Source: Bolinopsis microptera
Taxonomy: Eukaryota; Ctenophora; Tentaculata; Lobata; Bolinopsidae
Assembly (NCBI RefSeq): GCF_026151205.1
Contig: NC_087073.1
Location: forward strand, 14,961,837-15,025,836
Reading direction: 5' to 3'
Length of the DNA: 64,000 nt
This document shows, one piece after another, positions 35,173 to 47,300 of this stretch. Positions within the stretch are counted from its first letter, which is position 1, and each line of letters begins with the position of its first letter. The position numbers and the translations under genes are program-made. The notes beneath the pieces are model-generated. The model worked only from the letters and a program-made list of their open reading frames with translations. It did not search any database and was not told the origin of the DNA.

Positions 35173-38100
35173 CTATCCCTCACTTCTCGGTGCCAAAGTC
35201 CTCAGATCCTTGATCACATTATCATAACCCCACTTATCACACAACCTAGGAAAGAGTTTGTCCACGTAGAACTGTCTCAAAACCACCAGATTCCTCTGCC
35301 AATCAGGATCCAGCTCCACTCTGGTCACGTGGGATAGATCCTGAGTCCAGGTTATCGTGTCACAATACGATCTCCCAGAGAAATACAGCGCACCCTGAAT
35401 CTTAGAGTAAACTCTGTGAGATTTCTTCAGAACAAGCTGCCCTGACTCTGATTCCTCCAGGTAGAAATTAGGGTCGTTAAGAGCTACAATCTCCCTGATA
35501 TTAGACACGTTCTTGTATTTGTACAAACATCTCACATCAATAATCCCTCTACCGTCAGGTAAGAGCCCCTTAACACTTGCTCCTAAAATACCACTTGGAT
35601 CTAACCACAATCCACTGGGCAACACCGTCACTGACTTCTCCCCCTCATACTTCTCGATAGCTTTAACTGTATTTACCCGGGTTAGTTTGGCTATGTTAGT
35701 GTTCACCATGTAATACTCGTCCATTATTGATTTGTAGAGGGAGGCAGCGTAAGAGTCCCTACTTACAGCTGATAACACTTTGTGAAAAGAGCTGGAAGTT
35801 AACCTGTGCTCTCTAATTGTGAACCACAGCTTAGAGTGGAAATGTTCAAACGGGGACGAGGTCAGAGCAGCCACTTTCACAATGTCATCCTGGTTCATCT
35901 CGGGTAGATCTCTTATCACAGAGGAATCATAACACCCGGGCTCTTCACTAACCACACCTTTCCTCATCCTCCTCTCCTCTCTCTTCTGCTTGGAATCCTC
36001 CATTATCTTATCAATATTAGACACCATGATAAGATACTCCTCATAAACACACTCTTCATCTGGATTACCTGTTATTCGGGGCAGGAACTGTTTGAAGTAG
36101 AAGGTAATGAGTTTGGAGAGTGACTCTTCCCAAGCAGGGTCCTTGTCTATACGCAGGATGTAGGGCTCAGACACTGGACTCCACACACAGAAGTCACAGT
36201 ACTCTCTCCCTATTATGTAAAGCATTCCTTGTATCTGGGGGTAGTGGAGTGTGGTGAGGTAATATTATGGTTTGGGATACTGCATTAGAAAGCACATTTG
36301 TTATATCAGTTGCAGCTTTTTTTGTGCGTAATATGAACAAATTCGCGCCATTATTTGACTTATAATATCAATTTGACAAATTAATTGGCAGAGCTAAACT
36401 TCTATAGTTTTATAAAAGTCTCAAACCTGGTGATAATAAGGATGTTTAGGATCCAAATAAACAGTTCCATCGTCCCTTCTCTTGATATAAAAGCGAGGAA
36501 CAGTCCCTATAGCGTCCTCTACCCTCATCTCTCTCAGAGTATAAGGACACTTGAACTCTACCAGCCCTATACCATCAGGGAGGAGCCCGTCTGGGGAGGC
36601 TCCCAGGATACCACTGGAGTGTAACCACAACCCACTTGACTCTACTTTTACTCCTGGGGAAATGGTTTTTGTACAAATTAACACCTTTATTTTATCATGA
36701 TATAATGGAAGAAAGTTTATGATTCTTTTAAACTAAAACGTAAGTTTCATAAAATAATTCAACAACTTACTATAAAATTGTAAGTCATTCGAACACATAA
36801 CACTAGCTTTGATTTGAATAACAGTGCTGAGTTACAAAAGTTACTACTTAAATGAGTAGTAATTACCTGTAAATTTTTCGTAAGCAAGCTTAGCATTATC
36901 TTCATTGTCATTACCCCACTTGATTGCAGCAACATGAGATAAATCATACTTGTTCAGCAGATTTTTAAACAGATAATCCGGATACCTCTTCCCATCAATA
37001 GCCTTGAGAACCATTCCAAACATGCTCGCAGTAATGCGTTTCTTTCTCAGCAGTTTCCAGATGTTCTCCTCCGCAGAGCTCTGCCCCTCGGTTAGTTTGG
37101 CGATGTATTCTATTGTGTCTGATGGTAGCTGCTCTAAACTTGGTAGAGTTTCACCTTTACCTTCCTCAGCTTGTACAGTCGGAGATATTGGAGATGTGGA
37201 GGACGTGGTGGTACCAGCATCGTTTGAGGGTTTGTTGATTGAAGGAATGCTAGGAATGCTAGGAGCTGTAGGAAGAGGGGACCACGCTATACCCGTAATA
37301 CCATTGAACGCTGCACTGATATCTGACTCTGTGTAGCTGTAAATAGAATAAGACAATATAATGTTGCCGGTCTGCACAGTACGAAAGCAGCACAGAATGG
37401 TATGCATTAAAAGTTTTGGTCGATTAACAAAACAACATCAAGCTAATAATAAACGACGAAAGCTACAAAACAAACCTTGCCAAACCAAGACGTGAAGCAA
37501 TATCTCCACATTTCAGAGATTCCACATGAAGCACCGCCGCTAAAGAGAACTTGTCCGAGTTTTCAAGCACACAGAACCGTAACTTCATGTCCTTTATAGA
37601 CGGGGTTGACGAGGCTGGGCGCTTCATAATCTAGGAGTACATAACATTAACATAACATGTGTTATGTGTGTTATGTGATGTTTACATATTTCTTATATTA
37701 TATGTGTTGATAAATCGTATCGCTTCACTCGGCTTTATACGTATTTGCCTTGTAAACATGGCGAATTGCCAAAAATGGGAAAAGCAGTGACAGTTGAAGC
37801 TCAGGGAAGAACTTAAAGTTATTCTTTCAACACATCAATGCAATGTATTGTATAATATATAATATATATATATATTATTATGTGTAAAGCGTATCGAGTA
37901 GGAAATAACTGAAACAGGAACTGAAGTCTGAACCACGCTTTTTCTGTCTGACCGAACTTATTTGCGGCCATAAAATGGCATGTTTTGTGAACTTAATTGA
38001 AGGTAATAAGTAAGATTGCGTGAGCATCAGCTTGGCTAAATAGTGATCGCCATTCGACTTTACGAGTATAAGTAATGATTTTGATGAATGATTTTAACGG

Positions 38101-39052
38101 AAGCGTAATATAATTTCAACAGAAACGAATCTAACCAAACTGAACCCTAATTTCGGTCGTTTCCTAGTATTAATTACGTAACACAAGGATACATGAACAG
38201 AGGATGAGATACCTACTGAAATTCGACCACCCAAAGATAAGGTAGCACCGGGTGAATTCTCCGAATATTTAGTTTCCTGTATTGGCATGTTTCTTAAACT
38301 CTTGATATCACTCCTGAAGGGAGATCTCTCTTGCAGACAGCGTGCTATGTCATACCTGAAAGATGTACAGTAAAACAAATATTTATTGTGGAGTTTGGGG
38401 AAAGCAGTACAGGCGTCCGCGCTAAATCGGGGTTTTAGTGTACAGTGTAACCGTACTTTCAAAAAATAAAATCATTAGAATACAGGTTGAAGCAAGTTTA
38501 CCATGAGATTGCGAAATGTCATTGTTTGAGTGGAGCATTTTGTATGAGTTGCAAAAAGAGAAGAAAAATAAATTGAAAGAAACATTTTATTATGATTGCG
38601 AAATGACATTGAGACAAAAGAAGATCTTGAGACTGCTAAAGATTTTACTGTTTCATAAATACTTACGGTCTGTAAAGCATAGATTCAACTTTTTCAATCC
38701 ATAGTGTACCATCGTGATCAGAGTCAGCGAAATAGTCTACTGTATTCTGGAAATAAGATTTTGTCAATACGCTAACATAAAATATGGTACTTAATTTTGG
38801 ATGAAAAGCTCGAATATCGATTTGTAATGCAGATATTGAAGAGAGAAGATAGAAATGTGTGCTGATAAAGATCACTCCCCAAAAGTTCTGAACTGTTGAC
38901 CTCAGACCTATATGTTCTAACAAGTAACAGTATTAAATAAATTAGCAGTTAATTAATACCTCAGTAACAGACACAGTTTGCGTTAAGATAAAGTGTAGTC
39001 TTGTACTGCTATCGTAAAGTAGCTGTTTTGATAGCCTCCCCACTCCCGACAT
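35173..39052 (-). CDS. double YqaJ nuclease-like protein, one domain degenerate (7 exons, 741 aa)
   Basis: Exons: 38960-39052, 38667-38746, 38217-38355, 37476-37630, 36867-37336, 36427-36653, 35173-36234 (2226 nt, consistent phases). YqaJ domains belong to the lambda-exonuclease branch of the PD-(D/E)XK nucleases and occur in many invertebrate genes. Domain 1 (about residues 245-460) has RITASMFGMVL, WGNDNEDNAKLAYE, then GILGASPDGLLPDG and VEFKC, giving the expected D334, E345 and K347. Domain 2 (about 515-741) repeats the layout (HRLTSSSFHKVL, GILGASVKGLLPDG) but reads VKG for PDG and IDVRC for VEFKC, and lacks the WGxxNE motif. It is therefore probably catalytically dead. The first about 155 residues and a Pro/Ser/Thr-rich linker match nothing I know. 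Introns and intact frames argue for a host gene, not a raw transposon. The start at 39052 is the first ATG after an upstream stop. Confidence 0.75.
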
Positions 39053-39454
39053 CCCTCCAGTCAGCTCCTTCTTTTAACACTTTTGACGTAGCCTCCTTAC
39101 TTGGTTGCTTAGGTAAACTGTTGTATTGCAGTAGAGTGGGTGCCCCACAAACAAACAAAAATAAAATACTTTTGTCTTCTGAAATCTGAATGCTTTCATT
39201 TATTTTTCGTTGATTTGAAAATTTTTCCTAATTTTGTTCCTAATTAACAAACATCGAAACTTTCAGTATGTCATTGAATAAATAATGTGAATTTCAAGTA
39301 CACAACTGCATAAATGCATAATATTAAATATTTAAAAATAGGTCATAAAAACATTGTAATATTAAACTTATATAAGATTCATAAAAATGATTAAAATATG
39401 ATTAAAATCATCGCTTAGAATGTTAGTTTCAGCGATGCGGTTACCGCAACTAAT
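39053..39454. other. spacer between the YqaJ-domain gene and ORC2
   Basis: About 400 bp, AT-rich. Both neighbours are on the minus strand, so it holds the ORC2 3' UTR and the promoter of the YqaJ-domain gene. No motif stands out. Confidence 0.4.
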
Positions 39455-40705
39455 TCAAAATTCCGACTCTAAAAACTGCTGTAAGATTTTGGGCTCTACA
39501 GGAATGTAAAGAACCTCGGACCCATCAACATGACGTGTCTTTATCAATCTGTGATCTTTAAACTCAGTTAGCTGTGTTCGCAACGTAGCATCACTGTTAA
39601 CCAGAAACTTCTCACGGCACTTTATGTAAAAATCTTGGAATGTTATACCCTGAAAATCGGGTCCGGATTCCTGCTGGAAAGTTGCCAAAAGTTTGAAAAT
39701 ACCACGTGCATTGGGAGTGAGAGAGCGCAGCACGTGCGTCATAGATGACAGAGCTATCGCGCCAGTTTGTTTTACCATCAGAGAAGTCTCAATAGAAGTC
39801 TCGTCAGAGTATTTATCAAATGTGGTACAGTCAAACCATAACCAGTTAAACAGCTTCGCTTTCTGTTCGTCCCAGAGTAGGGGTGCGTTAATGTGATCTA
39901 TAGTAGCGATCACGTGCACGTGTTCAATAGCTGATAACTCTGCTAACACTTGCTGACTTTTATCGTTTCTCAGATTAGAACCGTCTATATTATTGATAAG
40001 AAGGTACAATTGGTTGTGTCTGCTGTTTCTGATGTAATTGAGCTGATCATTAGTTGATCTGAAAGTTGAGCTGCATCCCAGCATATCATTAGAGATACTG
40101 TTGAGGATGTCTCTAACTGTAAGATTAGGAAAATACCCGTTTATAACAACATGATGATCGTACTTCAACATTTTCTTAGCAAAGTGAATGAGGAGTTTCC
40201 GTTTAGATCCCACACCGTAACACACCAAGTTGTATCCCTCAGTAAGATATATCAACCACTGTGTAAAGGACTGGGTGTGTTCAGCAAACAGAGCCGCTTG
40301 CTCCTTATCATACCCTGTCTTCATCTTAGATAACAGTTTTGTTATCTTATTGTGATCCAACTCCTCCAGTGCTAGATCATGTAGGGTTTTATTGGATGTC
40401 TTCCCAGCACGCCTCGTGTGAAAGTAAGACTCGATATTCTCCTTGTTTGAGACATGCTCATCAAGCTCCTCAACCTTGCGACGCTGCCCCACACTCAGCT
40501 CCGCGTCATCAGACTCATCACTAGAGTTGTCACTAGCAGAGTCCGAGGAGTCTCCTGAAGACTCGTCCGAGTCAAACTGCTGGAGAGGCATGGTGTGGGC
40601 GTACTTGGTTTGTTTTAACTTGCGGAGGAGATATGGTGTGGAGATGTCACGTTTTAGCTTCTCCGGACTAGGAGATTTTAAGGGGCTTTCAGCCATTTCT
40701 GCCAT
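39455..40705 (-). CDS. ORC2: origin recognition complex subunit 2 (single exon, 416 aa)
   Basis: ORC2 is a core subunit of the six-protein complex that marks replication origins and loads the MCM helicase. The N terminus is short, basic-acidic and disordered, with a long Ser/Asp/Glu stretch (SDSASDNSSDESDDAELS). From about residue 110 the conserved AAA-like and winged-helix regions follow: YNLVCYGVGSKRKLL (the ORC2 P-loop-like segment), HVVINGYFPN, NIDGSNLRNDKSQQVL, ATIDHINAPLLWD, KLFNWLW, then the highly diagnostic LTPNARGIFKLL and TFQDFYIKCREKFLVNSD. The protein is shorter than the human one (577), the difference lying in the disordered N terminus. The frame extends to 40768 only from a TTG; ATG 40705 is preferred. 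It is intronless, like MAD2L2. Confidence 0.95.
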   Translation of the reverse strand: MAEMAESPLKSPSPEKLKRDISTPYLLRKLKQTKYAHTMPLQQFDSDESSGDSSDSASDNSSDESDDAELSVGQRRKVEELDEHVSNKENIESYFHTRRAGKTSNKTLHDLALEELDHNKITKLLSKMKTGYDKEQAALFAEHTQSFTQWLIYLTEGYNLVCYGVGSKRKLLIHFAKKMLKYDHHVVINGYFPNLTVRDILNSISNDMLGCSSTFRSTNDQLNYIRNSRHNQLYLLINNIDGSNLRNDKSQQVLAELSAIEHVHVIATIDHINAPLLWDEQKAKLFNWLWFDCTTFDKYSDETSIETSLMVKQTGAIALSSMTHVLRSLTPNARGIFKLLATFQQESGPDFQGITFQDFYIKCREKFLVNSDATLRTQLTEFKDHRLIKTRHVDGSEVLYIPVEPKILQQFLESEF

Positions 40706-41328
40706 CAGTACAGAATGTAACCGTACCAACCTGATAATGTTATGAAGACAAACTACGTCAAGACTCAAGAGGCAAGCAACGGATTTAAAGTTTTGTGGTT
40801 ATACAATATAGAGTAGTAGTTAGGTAAATTATGACGTCAAACATTATCATACTGCATAAAACGGTAGTAAATTTATTCAATACTCAACAAATTTGATATA
40901 TAGCAGGTAAGGTGAGCCAATACGCAAGTAAAACGAATATTGTTTACATTAACTTACATTTGATAATCAACGTGTCATACTATAATACAAATCGAATGAA
41001 CTTTATTTGTTTAATCTAAACATCATCTACAATTCACTTAACAGTTAAGAGGGCCCGGCCACGGTGCATACAAAACGTTTCATTCAAATTCTATCTATAC
41101 AATGAAGTATAGCAGTATAAACCAATTTCACGCATTTACAGGCACTAATTGGCACTATAAACTATAGAGCTATTATATCCGGCAGGGACAAATTCACTCC
41201 GTAAAACGAAGTTACACTTATTGTGCTTGCCTAAATCTGAAAACAAAACCCTAAGCACGCATCTAACTACTTTATCGATATAAATTACAAAATCAAGAAT
41301 GCACAATCAAAAACAATCAACAATCATC
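40706..41328. other. ORC2 5' flank / ACOX 3' flank
   Basis: About 620 bp, AT-rich, without a gene. It contains the ORC2 promoter and the acyl-CoA oxidase 3' UTR. Confidence 0.4.
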
Positions 41329-44300
41329 TCAGAAAAGGTCTAATTCGCCCTTATTGTCCACTTCGTTGTAACCGACCCAGTCTCTAGCAATTGGTGCAGA
41401 CAACATCTCGTCAGATATTGCGAAACTCTCGACTAGGTTCAGAGCTTGAGGGGTCAAGATCTGGCAGAGTCTGTCAAACTCTGCTGTTACCTGATGGGAT
41501 AGAAGTTGAAGTTGCGAGTAAAACTTTAGGCAAAATATCTGGTGGTGACATTATTAACTTGACATTTTACAAGAAGTGGGTATTGAACTGCGGAGTCATT
41601 ATCGCAACCCACATTCTGGGATTTCTCTAGAAATCACCCAGCTATACGGTTCAACAACTGAAAGTATTACAGCTTTCCAAATTCCAAAGTACCTGTTTAG
41701 CCTGATCTGGTGAGATGAGTTCCTGAGTTAGGAACCAGGCTGAGTTATCTTTAACGTAGGAAGTTAAGTGGAGATCTAGTAGGTCTTGTAGTACTTCCTT
41801 AGTAGAGCCCTAAATTAGATGGGGTTACAGATAAAGGAAATTATAGATTGGAGAAGGAGGGACTTGGTTTAAAGAGTGAGTATGAGTGATTTATCACAGC
41901 ATTATGTGTAAATTGTAAAAAATATAATAATATTTTATGTTTAAATATGTTTTATGAATGTCAATAAAATGCAATATTTTATGTTGTCATGTAGCTCACC
42001 TCACTATTATCAACTACACTTTTAAATTCGTCAGCTACAATACGCTCACCATATGTTCTTCCTGCACTCTGTAAAAGGTAAGGATCAAGGTATATTCATT
42101 TCAAACATATTAAAATAACCAGCATTACGTTCTGGATTCAATTCAGAAAAAAGAATTTGTATATTCCATGAACCTACCAAGGCCAATTAAACTTTAGCAT
42201 AATAAACTGCATGATTGGTGATTACCTGCATGGCATGTTATAACATTGCACACTGCTTAATTAAACTATCATATCACATAATATTGTATTCTGTATATTG
42301 CATACCTGGATACTCTCATTCTGTTCCAACATCCACGTTTGAAACATCTTCGCTCGGCCAGCAGCTGCAAGAGCTTCACCAAGTCCTGTGAACAGAGCAT
42401 TCTCTCGTAACTTGATCAGATTTATCATCTGATCCGTTGTAGCGATGTTATCTGATACCGGGACAGTTGCTTGTGGTTTAAACATTCCCAACCGTTCTTT
42501 CGCTACCTGATCAGGGAGGGGATTATAAAGCGAGCAGTGCAGTCATAGGTTTATAAAGTAACAAATACTGGGAAAGTGAACTTTAACGTCACCAGCTATT
42601 TATCGAGTACAGAGTAAATAGCAAGTACTCAGGTACTCCTTACCTTCTGCATAAGCACGCTATTATCTCCTTCTGCAGTCATAGCAGCATGCGCTAGCCC
42701 AATGAAAGTTCCAAAGCGGTTACAAGACAAGTAGCCCTGACCACCACACCTCTCCCTGCACACAGATACAAGGTTCTCTAAATGCCAGCTACAGATGGGC
42801 TTCAGCGCACAGCACATTGCCACAACCTCCAGGTGGTCCTCGGGGATCTGTTCCGCCCACTTCCTCTTTACTCGGTCAAGTCCGATGTTTAGTGCGTATG
42901 TGCGGGCTAGCAGGGGGAGGAGGGCGTGTTGTTGTAGTTGGTAGGACAGGATTGCTGTGTCACTCTTCCCCTTACTCCCTGAACAGTTTCAAATTAGAAA
43001 ATTTGTTTGGATAGAAATGCACATCATAGAATCCGATATACGACATAATGATTCTATTCTTAATGATATGGCGACATTGAAGCTTTAACTTTAAGACAGC
43101 AACCCTACTCCGGTCTGAATCCGACCATAATACTTAAATTTATGATAATATCTGTGAGCAAATATTGTACGATATTGTACTACTACATTGATTAATAACT
43201 CACCCACAGTAAGTCTAGTAGCAGAGTATTTGACAGCTATAGCAAGACTAGCTTTAGCTCCACCAATACACATACTCGCAATACAGATCCGGCCAGCAAG
43301 CAGTTGGTCTGCTACTGCAAGAAACCTGCAAATATGTTTTGTTATCATCTGGGTCTGAACTGTGAACCAGCCGGACTGTCAAAACTGTTGGGAAAGTTCC
43401 GTCATGTCAACCACCGTTGTGTTTTATATAGTGCACCCCTAACAGAGACAACGTTTAAATGCGGTGGGTGCGGAAAAAGTTGGTATATTTTTGCCCTGGA
43501 TAGTACTGCTGCGTGCAATGACATAAGATCGATAATCGATACGATATAATTGATAATTGATAATTAATACAATACAAGAGAGGAAGAAACGTGACTGGAA
43601 GGAACAATTCATCAATGTTGAACACAATACCCAACATGAACAGATTCAAATTGTGTCACTTAAGTAACGACTGGATATTTCAGTTATAAAGAAATTTAAA
43701 TTTAAATGTATCAGACAATGTATGTTATTGCTATTTATTGTATGTTATTGTATGTTGTGTGTGTAAATCTGTTATACTTCTGAAATTTTCGGGAAACTCT
43801 GTGTAAAATATTGTCCTTGTTCACGTTCTTTGAGCTTTCTTTATTGTCTTAAATTGAACAATCACGTGATACAACGTTGTTACATAATACATATATAATA
43901 ATACAGATAGGTCTGTATTTTAATTGTAAGCCGTGATCAATTGAGATGAATTTTGGGTAATATTATGTAATATGAAGTTAGTATAGTGATTATAATAAGG
44001 TGGTCGTGGCGTCCAGTATTTTACCGTAGTATTTTGGGGCATATATTAGTATAAGATATTTAATGCAGTGAGAGGGCAGAGAGGTTAGTTTAACATATGT
44101 TTGAGTTAATATGAGGTTGGTTTGTGGAGTGTTTAGGGATTACTAGAGTTACTATGTTGTGTCTAATGTCTATCGACAGGATAGTTAGGGATTGTTTAGA
44201 GATTGCTAACAGGGAGTGGAAGATTGTTTAAATTATCTGGGGGCGAGAGGGATAGAGGGTTAGCTTTTTGGGAGAGGTCAGTGACAGTTTACCCGATCGA

Positions 44301-47300
44301 CAAGTGGGTCTATTTGATGCCGGATAGGTTCGGGAGCCAGAACCTATTAAGGTTAGGTCTTGGAGTTAGCTGGGTAGTGGTTAGTAGGTTAGTGGCGGTA
44401 GTGTTATAGTGAAGCATTACGGAGTTACTGTTATCAGGATAGAGGCATTTGTAGCGTAGAGATGGTCAACAAGGGTTGATTCAGGAGAGCTGACATAGGC
44501 AGAGATTGGCTTTGTTGTAGCCGGGGTCAACAAGGGTTGATCTGACGCGAGGGGGCGTCTTGACAACTATAGGGCTCGGGTAGAGCGAGAATCAACAATG
44601 GTTGATCTAGGACGGATATATTAGGGGTAAGGAAGTAAAGCAATGGTTGACTTCAATAGGTAATGCTAGTTTAAGGGTAAGACTCCGAGAGGAATGGTCA
44701 GCGAGGGTTGACTTCAATAGGTAAGGGTAGAATTAAGGGCTGGAATTGTGTTGTGTAGTATTTGAGGTAATATGAATCGGAGTAATTAGGAGTTTTGTTG
44801 TGTAGTATTTGAGACAATATGAGTCGGAGTATCAGTAATGAGGAGTTTTGTTATGCAATTAGTCGATTATTCGTTGTTCAGTTTGGTACCTTTGTTACCA
44901 TTATTATCCATCTTGTTTCCATTGTCCAAGCCCTTAATTAAATACGAATAAACTTCGAACGGGAAGCAAGTGTCCACTGCTTACATAATTAAAGAAGATA
45001 CTTCAAACAAAGCCGCAAATTTAAACTTATGCTGCGATCAAGCCCCAATATTTGCCAAATTTGCCGCACTCTTGCAGCTTGCTGCATATAATTTAGGCAG
45101 GTGCAGAATCGCAGTATTCACAAAATTGTACCGCATTTATTAAGTTGTCTCTGATCCCTAACATTGTTAGGGACTCTCGTGCGTTGTTAGGGCCTAACAA
45201 CGCACGAGAGTAATAATTCAGAACCCGGTCCTACTCCTCAGTGCTGGAACTTCTAGTTACGTTTGGTTCTAGTGATAGTTCCGTATAGTTGTATTAAATA
45301 TTTCGTTGTCTGAACTGTCTCAAGATGGATTGTGTTGCTCTTATCGTTCCTTATATTATTTAGAAGCAGTCAATTATTAAAAAAGAGATGAAAATATGTG
45401 ATCATGTATAATATATAAATGACAATTCTTTGTTAGCTTGATTTTCTCCGTAAAAGATTTTAGTACAATAATGAATAAAGCACATTTGTCATACAACGAG
45501 AACTCAGCCGAAAGGAGAACATGTGTAAACTGACAGTTCCACCACATCGGAGTGGACATGTCTAGAGTGAACACAATTAGTCTATCCTCAGTGCCTTGTA
45601 CTTTGGTGTGGTTTTTAGTTAATCAGTTCCGTTGCAGCCTAACAAACATTAAAATGTTAATATTTTAGGGAGTATACAGCCTGTCGGGCTGCAGTATATT
45701 TATCGTACTTTCTCGTGCTCTTTATCATTTGTGTGCAATTAGATTAGGTGCCCACCAACAACTGATATCACTCATGGCTTATATAACCGAAACACTGATA
45801 TTATTGATTAAATTATTGATTTTAAACTAATTATGTTATTATTATTGATTAAACTTATTTTAGAATAGGTTTCATAAAAGGTTATTATATATAATACGGA
45901 AAATAATAACAGTGGAATAATCTCGCTGCTAAAAGTAAAACATTGCAGTATTAACCTGGCTCTGGTTGATTTAATATCAGAAATTAAAGTTCCATCCTCA
46001 CTCAGTTTACTGAACTTATCCAGTAGGTTATCTATCGGTACTGAAATTAATAAGTTAAAGTTCCATCCTCACTCAGTTTACTGAACTTATCCAGTAGGTT
46101 ATCTATCGGTACTGAAATTAATAACCTTGTCTTAGATTTATTAAGACAAGGTTATAATAAATGATAAATTATAGTGGTATAATGTATTGTAGCGATTGTT
46201 GAAACTTCATAATATATGATATATTTACAAATCTAAGACAAGGTTACAAATCTAAGACAAACATATTGTATAATATATACAATATCTTTGTCTCAGCGGC
46301 TCTCCTCAAAAAACTTTCTCTCCTCAAAAAGACATCCAATCAGATGATGAGTGCTGCATAATGACATTATCATATTGTTATCTTGCTGAGTTTATATGCA
46401 TTACAAAAGGGTGGGAGGGGTGGGGCAGGAGGGTGGGGCAGGAGGGTGGGGCAGGAGGGTGGGGCAGGAGGGTGGGGCAAGGTAGTGGTTGCAACATTGC
46501 ACGTCTTCCTATCACTTATAACTTAATAAACTAAATAAGGGGGAGATGACTATACTTGTACTTTAATATGGTCATCCCCCGCCTCCCCCCCCTCCCCACC
46601 CGAAATAAATATTATATCTTATCAGACCAGCTAGCTTACCTCTGACATTGTCGAATGTAAGTTTAGCATTGTCGACACCATTGAGGCCCATCTTGTAGCC
46701 CATCTCCTCCACCAAGACATCGGGCAGAACGTTCAGTTCCTTATCTCTAATGGGGACCAGAACAGCGTGGATACCTGCAAATAATACACATTTTAGCTTA
46801 CTCTAAATGCCGGTGTACACTATATAGTAATCAAATTATATATTTATCGTGTCTATATTAATTATAATATAGTTATTCAATGTTTTCTACAGAACTTATG
46901 TAAGCCGTGATCAATTGAGATGAATTTTGGGTAATATTGTGTAATATGAAGTTAGTATATGATTATAATAAGGTGGTCGTGTTGTCCAGTATTCTACCGT
47001 AGTATTTTGGGGGCATATATTAGTATAAGATATTTAATGCAGTGAGAGGGCAGAGAGGTTAGTTTAACATATGTTTGAGTTTGTACGAGGTTGGTTTGTG
47101 GAGTGTTTAGAGATTACTAGAGTTACTATGTTGTGGCTATCGACAGGATAGTTGGGGATTGTTTAGAGATTGCTAACAGGGAGTGGGAGATTGTTTAAAC
47201 TATCTGGGGGCGAGATGGATAGGAGGTTGGCTTTTTGGGAGGGGGTTTTTTTTTTTTTTTTTTTTTTTAAGAGAGGCTGGGCCTGGTTGGCCCACGAGAG

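Noticed and set aside
37004-37336. Plus-strand 110-codon frame
   Set aside because: It is the shadow of the coding exon 36867-37336 on the other strand.
40706-40768. N-terminal extension of ORC2
   Set aside because: The extra frame starts at a TTG and encodes no conserved ORC2 sequence; the first ATG is at 40705.
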